A DNA stretch of 64,000 bases, from positions 183,828 through 247,827 of the forward strand of contig CAXXMH010000002.1 of NCBI GenBank assembly GCA_963664665.2, read 5' to 3'. Below, one piece after another: positions 60,717 through 64,000 of this stretch; the stretch's first letter is position 1; the number at the start of each line of letters is the position of its first letter. This DNA comes from Bin55 sp963664665. Lineage in GTDB: Bacteria; Pseudomonadota; Gammaproteobacteria; Pseudomonadales; Azotimanducaceae. Both the position numbers and the translations under genes were made by a program. The notes below the pieces were generated by a model, which was given only the letters and a program-made list of their open reading frames with translations, did no database searches and was not told where the DNA came from.

Positions 60717-63700
60717 TTAACGCGATGCCATGCCGCTTTGGTGACGTACGTTGTAACGCGTATGCAAATCGTCCCGTGTGGCTAATTGATCAGAGGAGAT
60801 GTTCTCGTGATGTGGAACGGGCTCGACGGTGTCGCCAGTCTTGGTGTATAGATCCATGTCTTTTGCCCAGCCATGAAACTCTAGTGCATAGTAGCGCCGA
60901 TGACCAGGCTCTGGCGGCTCCGGCACTTCAAATTCCAGATGAACCTCTTCGCCGCTTCCGACGATTGCGACCGCACTGTCTGTTCTTTCGACGAGCTCAG
61001 CAGCGTCTCCCATGGACGTGTAATACCCTCTTGCGAATTTCGCATCCCCGTGAGGAAGACGGTGGTCATAGTCGTAATACGGCGTGCGTTGTGGTCCAGT
61101 AGTACGACGTGCAAATCCTGTCGACTTTACAACTGCTCGACGCAATGGGAGCGTATTAACCGAGCTAATTTCAGGTATTTCTGCGCGAACGACTCGCAGC
61201 CTATCCCAATAGATCTCTAGATTGGAGCGAAAGCGTAGTGCGTCAGTGCCTAGTGGAAGTTTCGGTAAGGGCAGCGCCATCTGTCGAGGCATACCACCAG
61301 GAAAGCCGAACTCCTTCGCAACGACATGCCATACGCCGTCACGGTCGCGCGCTTCAATTGTCGGCGCCTGGTAAGGGATATCAGATTGGTAAGCGGCGAA
61401 GGAAGTTTGCGAATAGGGAAACTCAATCCAACCATCGGCAACTAGAACAGCGTCTGATTCTGGCAGTGGTTCCTTAAACTCAAGTGTAAGACTATGTTCA
61501 TTTGCCAATAGTCCGATGTATCGGGGATCTACAGGACCGGGACCCACAGCCACATGATCAAGATCCGTGACTGCATCAGTAACGTCTTGTTCAAGGTTTG
61601 TTTCTGCTCGAATAGGCAGGTGAACTTCTCGAAAGTAGATCGCTTCGCTAGACGGTTTTGCGCTTTTGATGTTGAGTCGCTCGTCCAATGTCATATCCCA
61701 CGAATCTGGCATATCAAAATACAGCAACGCCGCGGAATCAAGGTACAGGACCTCTTCCATCGGTTCCCCGATCTTAACCTCAAATTTGCCTTCCCGTGGT
61801 TGAATTAAGCTCTCGGGAAGCAACAGGCGTTCCATAGATCTGACCGGTGTCGTAACGCCAGGCGAAGCAAAGTAGCCGAGTGCGGCAACACCTAGCACAT
61901 CGCTTACGAACTCATACTTCTCGCCGTTCCACACAAACACGACTGGGCAGCTTGCGAGCTGTCGTTGAATCTCCTCGATCTCGTGTAGTTTGCCGAATTC
62001 GAGCGCAATTTCTGATTGAGTCACACCATCCGACCACACGAGCTCGATGTAGTCTGCTTGATCCGCCCCACCCGATCCGAGCATGACTGGCATCAGGCTC
62101 TGTGATGATCCCGAATAATGAGAAAAACTACTCGTTAACGCCCATCTCGTGTCGGCTCGAAGTTTGAGGTAGGTCCCAATCCCGGAAGCGTTCGAGCGCA
62201 TTTGATCGGCACTGGTTTTGCCTGTTGGCGCAACAGCAAGAAACGGGAACCGACCTGGACCTGATGGGTGAACTTTGATGCCTGTTGAAGACGCGGACAC
62301 AACCGCCGGACCAGATTTCGGATCACTGTAGATCGGTAGCGCGATATCAAGACCTTCAAGATTCACTTGCGTAAGGATCCTGGAGGTTCTGGGATCTACG
62401 ATCGAAAAACCGGTTTCGTACGCGATGAAAACATCGGTTTGACCATCACCGTCAAAATCGTGTGCGTCGAGCGCTAATACATCATTCGCCGAAAGGTCCA
62501 ATCGAACTTGAGTCCACTCTGGATCGCCGAATTGCCAGACGTCAAGGTTTCCCTCTTCCGACGCTGTGAGCAATTCCAATCTCCCGTCGAGGTCAACATC
62601 CAATGCGGTGACCGCACGGATGGATTCTTGCTGAAACGCTTGAAATCCGGGGAAAGGCGCGTACCGCCAGGTGAGCTCATTTCTCAGTACGTGACTTGGC
62701 GAGTTGTGACCAATGACAACAAGGTCAACGTCACGGTCGCGGTCTAAGTCTTCCGCGAGCAGCTGCACGACGGGAGCATCGAATAACGTGTCCGCGTTTG
62801 CTTCGTACGGGATGTAGTTGCCGTTCAGATCGTTGTGATAGATTTGAAGTCCCGTAGCACCACCTACCAGGACGTCCAAGTCACCGTCGTGGTCCGCGTC
62901 CAAGACTCTAAGCGTGTCACATGATGCATTCGCGATCGATATTCCTTCTTGATCTTCCGAGTCATCAGCGCGGTGTACGGCGACACCGTATGAGCCGCAA
63001 GTCAGGAGCTCGGTGGAGCCATCGTTGTCCATGTCTCCCCAGCCACTCGCTGCGTGAGGAGGAATATTGGATTCATGAAGCGAATAACCATCAGCGCCTC
63101 CAACGAGTGTGATCGTTTGCTCGCCGTCGCTGATCAACACGTCCCATCGACCGTCGTCGTTTAAATCGAAGCTTGAAATGGACTTCACGGAATTCAAATC
63201 AAGAGCCAACAATTCCGGTGAGTCGAATAACTCGCCATCCGGTTTTGCGGTCCTTTCAACGACGTTTTCACCCACAGACCTAGCTTCTGCCTTGGGACCC
63301 ATTTGCTTGTAGGAAAATCCGGCAGAAACACTTAACGGGTTATGTTCGAAAGCCTGATACTCCTCGATTAATGACGTTGCCCGTTCAACGTCGTCCAGGC
63401 GTCTTGACGCAGTTGCCGCCGCCCAATATGCACTGCGGATCGCTGGATTTAATTCAAGCGTTTCGAGCAGTCGTCGTTGTGCTAGTTCGTAGTTTCCGGC
63501 TTGTAGGTGCGCTTGACCGAGGAAGTAAGTTGCGAACGCATCATTGGGGTCGATGGCAACTACCTTTTTTAGGAAATCTATCGCCTCAATCGTGTGTCCT
63601 AGATAGAGATTTACGATTCCGGACGTGTACAGAGCCCTGATGTTGTTGGGATTCCGCTCCAGCACCGTCTCAAGTATTTCAAGGGTTTTGATCTCGTCAT

Positions 63701-63941
63701 CTGGATTCTGACGATTGAGTGTCGCAATAGCGAGATTTACCCATCCAACGTCCCAATGCGGTGCCTCCTCAGTTACTTTCGTGAAGTCATCGTGCGCGGC
63801 AACGTATTGAAATTGCCCCATCTTCGAGACGCCACGATCATTCTGTTCGATGATTTGGGGAGCCACAAACGACGAGTCTTGTGAACAACCTATAAATAGA
63901 ACGGATAGGCAGGTCAGTAGCCACCCAATACATCGCGCCAT
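60717..63941 (-). CDS. FG-GAP/TPR lipoprotein with C-terminal CRTAC1-associated domain
   Basis: About 1,074 residues are read from ATG 63941; the frame also has an upstream start near 63995, but ARCIGWLLTCLSVLFIGC at the chosen start is a clean lipoprotein signal (Cys19). TPR repeats cover about 35-200. FG-GAP/VCBS repeats with DLNDDGRWDVLI, DMDNDGSTELLT, DADHDGDLDVLV, DLDRDRDVDLVV and DFDGDGQTDVFI span about 245-560. An ASPIC/UnbV-like segment with ADYIELVWSDGVTQSE lies near 640. The last 400 residues start CPVVFVWNGEKYEFVSDVLGVAALG and are typical of large CRTAC1-type proteins. It heads the three-gene lipoprotein operon. Function is unknown; a surface assembly is likely. The promoter lies at or beyond the window edge. 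Confidence 0.88.
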   Translation of the reverse strand: MARCIGWLLTCLSVLFIGCSQDSSFVAPQIIEQNDRGVSKMGQFQYVAAHDDFTKVTEEAPHWDVGWVNLAIATLNRQNPDDEIKTLEILETVLERNPNNIRALYTSGIVNLYLGHTIEAIDFLKKVVAIDPNDAFATYFLGQAHLQAGNYELAQRRLLETLELNPAIRSAYWAAATASRRLDDVERATSLIEEYQAFEHNPLSVSAGFSYKQMGPKAEARSVGENVVERTAKPDGELFDSPELLALDLNSVKSISSFDLNDDGRWDVLISDGEQTITLVGGADGYSLHESNIPPHAASGWGDMDNDGSTELLTCGSYGVAVHRADDSEDQEGISIANASCDTLRVLDADHDGDLDVLVGGATGLQIYHNDLNGNYIPYEANADTLFDAPVVQLLAEDLDRDRDVDLVVIGHNSPSHVLRNELTWRYAPFPGFQAFQQESIRAVTALDVDLDGRLELLTASEEGNLDVWQFGDPEWTQVRLDLSANDVLALDAHDFDGDGQTDVFIAYETGFSIVDPRTSRILTQVNLEGLDIALPIYSDPKSGPAVVSASSTGIKVHPSGPGRFPFLAVAPTGKTSADQMRSNASGIGTYLKLRADTRWALTSSFSHYSGSSQSLMPVMLGSGGADQADYIELVWSDGVTQSEIALEFGKLHEIEEIQRQLASCPVVFVWNGEKYEFVSDVLGVAALGYFASPGVTTPVRSMERLLLPESLIQPREGKFEVKIGEPMEEVLYLDSAALLYFDMPDSWDMTLDERLNIKSAKPSSEAIYFREVHLPIRAETNLEQDVTDAVTDLDHVAVGPGPVDPRYIGLLANEHSLTLEFKEPLPESDAVLVADGWIEFPYSQTSFAAYQSDIPYQAPTIEARDRDGVWHVVAKEFGFPGGMPRQMALPLPKLPLGTDALRFRSNLEIYWDRLRVVRAEIPEISSVNTLPLRRAVVKSTGFARRTTGPQRTPYYDYDHRLPHGDAKFARGYYTSMGDAAELVERTDSAVAIVGSGEEVHLEFEVPEPPEPGHRRYYALEFHGWAKDMDLYTKTGDTVEPVPHHENISSDQLATRDDLHTRYNVRHQSGMASR

Positions 63942-64000
63942 TTTGCGTGAGGCGGCAAATTCTCGCCGCCAATCTCTAACTGAGTTCGGTGTCAATGTCC

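Overview
The window looks like chromosome from a marine-type, heterotrophic gammaproteobacterium. Three TonB-dependent receptors, RND and ABC exporters, a multiheme cytochrome, FG-GAP/ASPIC-UnbV (CRTAC1-type) lipoproteins and much acyl-CoA chemistry all suggest a Gram-negative marine organism. There is no rRNA or other phylogenetic marker here, so the lineage stays open. Gene density is high, with many 4-nt overlaps. The main breaks are two tRNAs and three insertion sequences.

Left part (1-12.2 kb). A cut MaoC-like gene and a PLP aminotransferase diverge from one another. They are followed by an ADP-ribosylglycohydrolase-like protein and a + strand run of a MaoC hydratase, an amidohydrolase, an acyl-CoA dehydrogenase, an MFS transporter and a CaiB/BaiF CoA transferase, which looks like uptake and catabolism of an organic acid. 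On the - strand an operon encodes an RraA-family protein, a thioredoxin-like fusion protein and a UGSC-motif selenoprotein. The selenoprotein is read through an in-frame TGA (9621-9623) that would make a conventional gene caller split it in two.

Accessory region (12.3-20.7 kb). tRNA-Val(TAC) and tRNA-Asp(GTC) are followed by a complete IS481-type element, a GC-rich gene for a secreted leucine-rich-repeat protein with DNA-level 132-bp repeats, 1.2 kb with no convincing gene, and a complete IS1182-type element. The IS1182 element has a TAAT target duplication and sits just upstream of a TonB receptor gene.

Middle part (20.7-43 kb). This holds a TonB receptor, an HsaA-like flavin monooxygenase, a luciferase-like monooxygenase, an RND permease/adaptor pair, an SMP-30 lactonase, a nucleoside-hydrolase gene broken by one TGA, an M16 peptidase pair (one active-type, one without the metal motif), an MFS/enolase-superfamily pair, and a heterodimeric ABC exporter with one degenerate ATP site.

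Right part (43-64 kb). A TonB receptor stands alone. Next comes a probable - strand operon of pentaheme cytochrome/TPR membrane protein, CRTAC1-type protein and TonB receptor, closed by a strong terminator. Then come an FAD oxidoreductase, an IS200/IS605 element with an intact TnpB but a dead TnpA, an ammonium transporter, and a second - strand operon of three lipoproteins (FG-GAP/TPR, TPR, CRTAC1-type). The two FG-GAP operons may form one cell-envelope redox or uptake system; this is inference. The most notable items are the UGSC selenoprotein operon, the cytochrome/CRTAC1/TonB receptor arrangement, and the IS605 element whose transposase is stopped at its catalytic tyrosine while its RNA-guided nuclease stays open.
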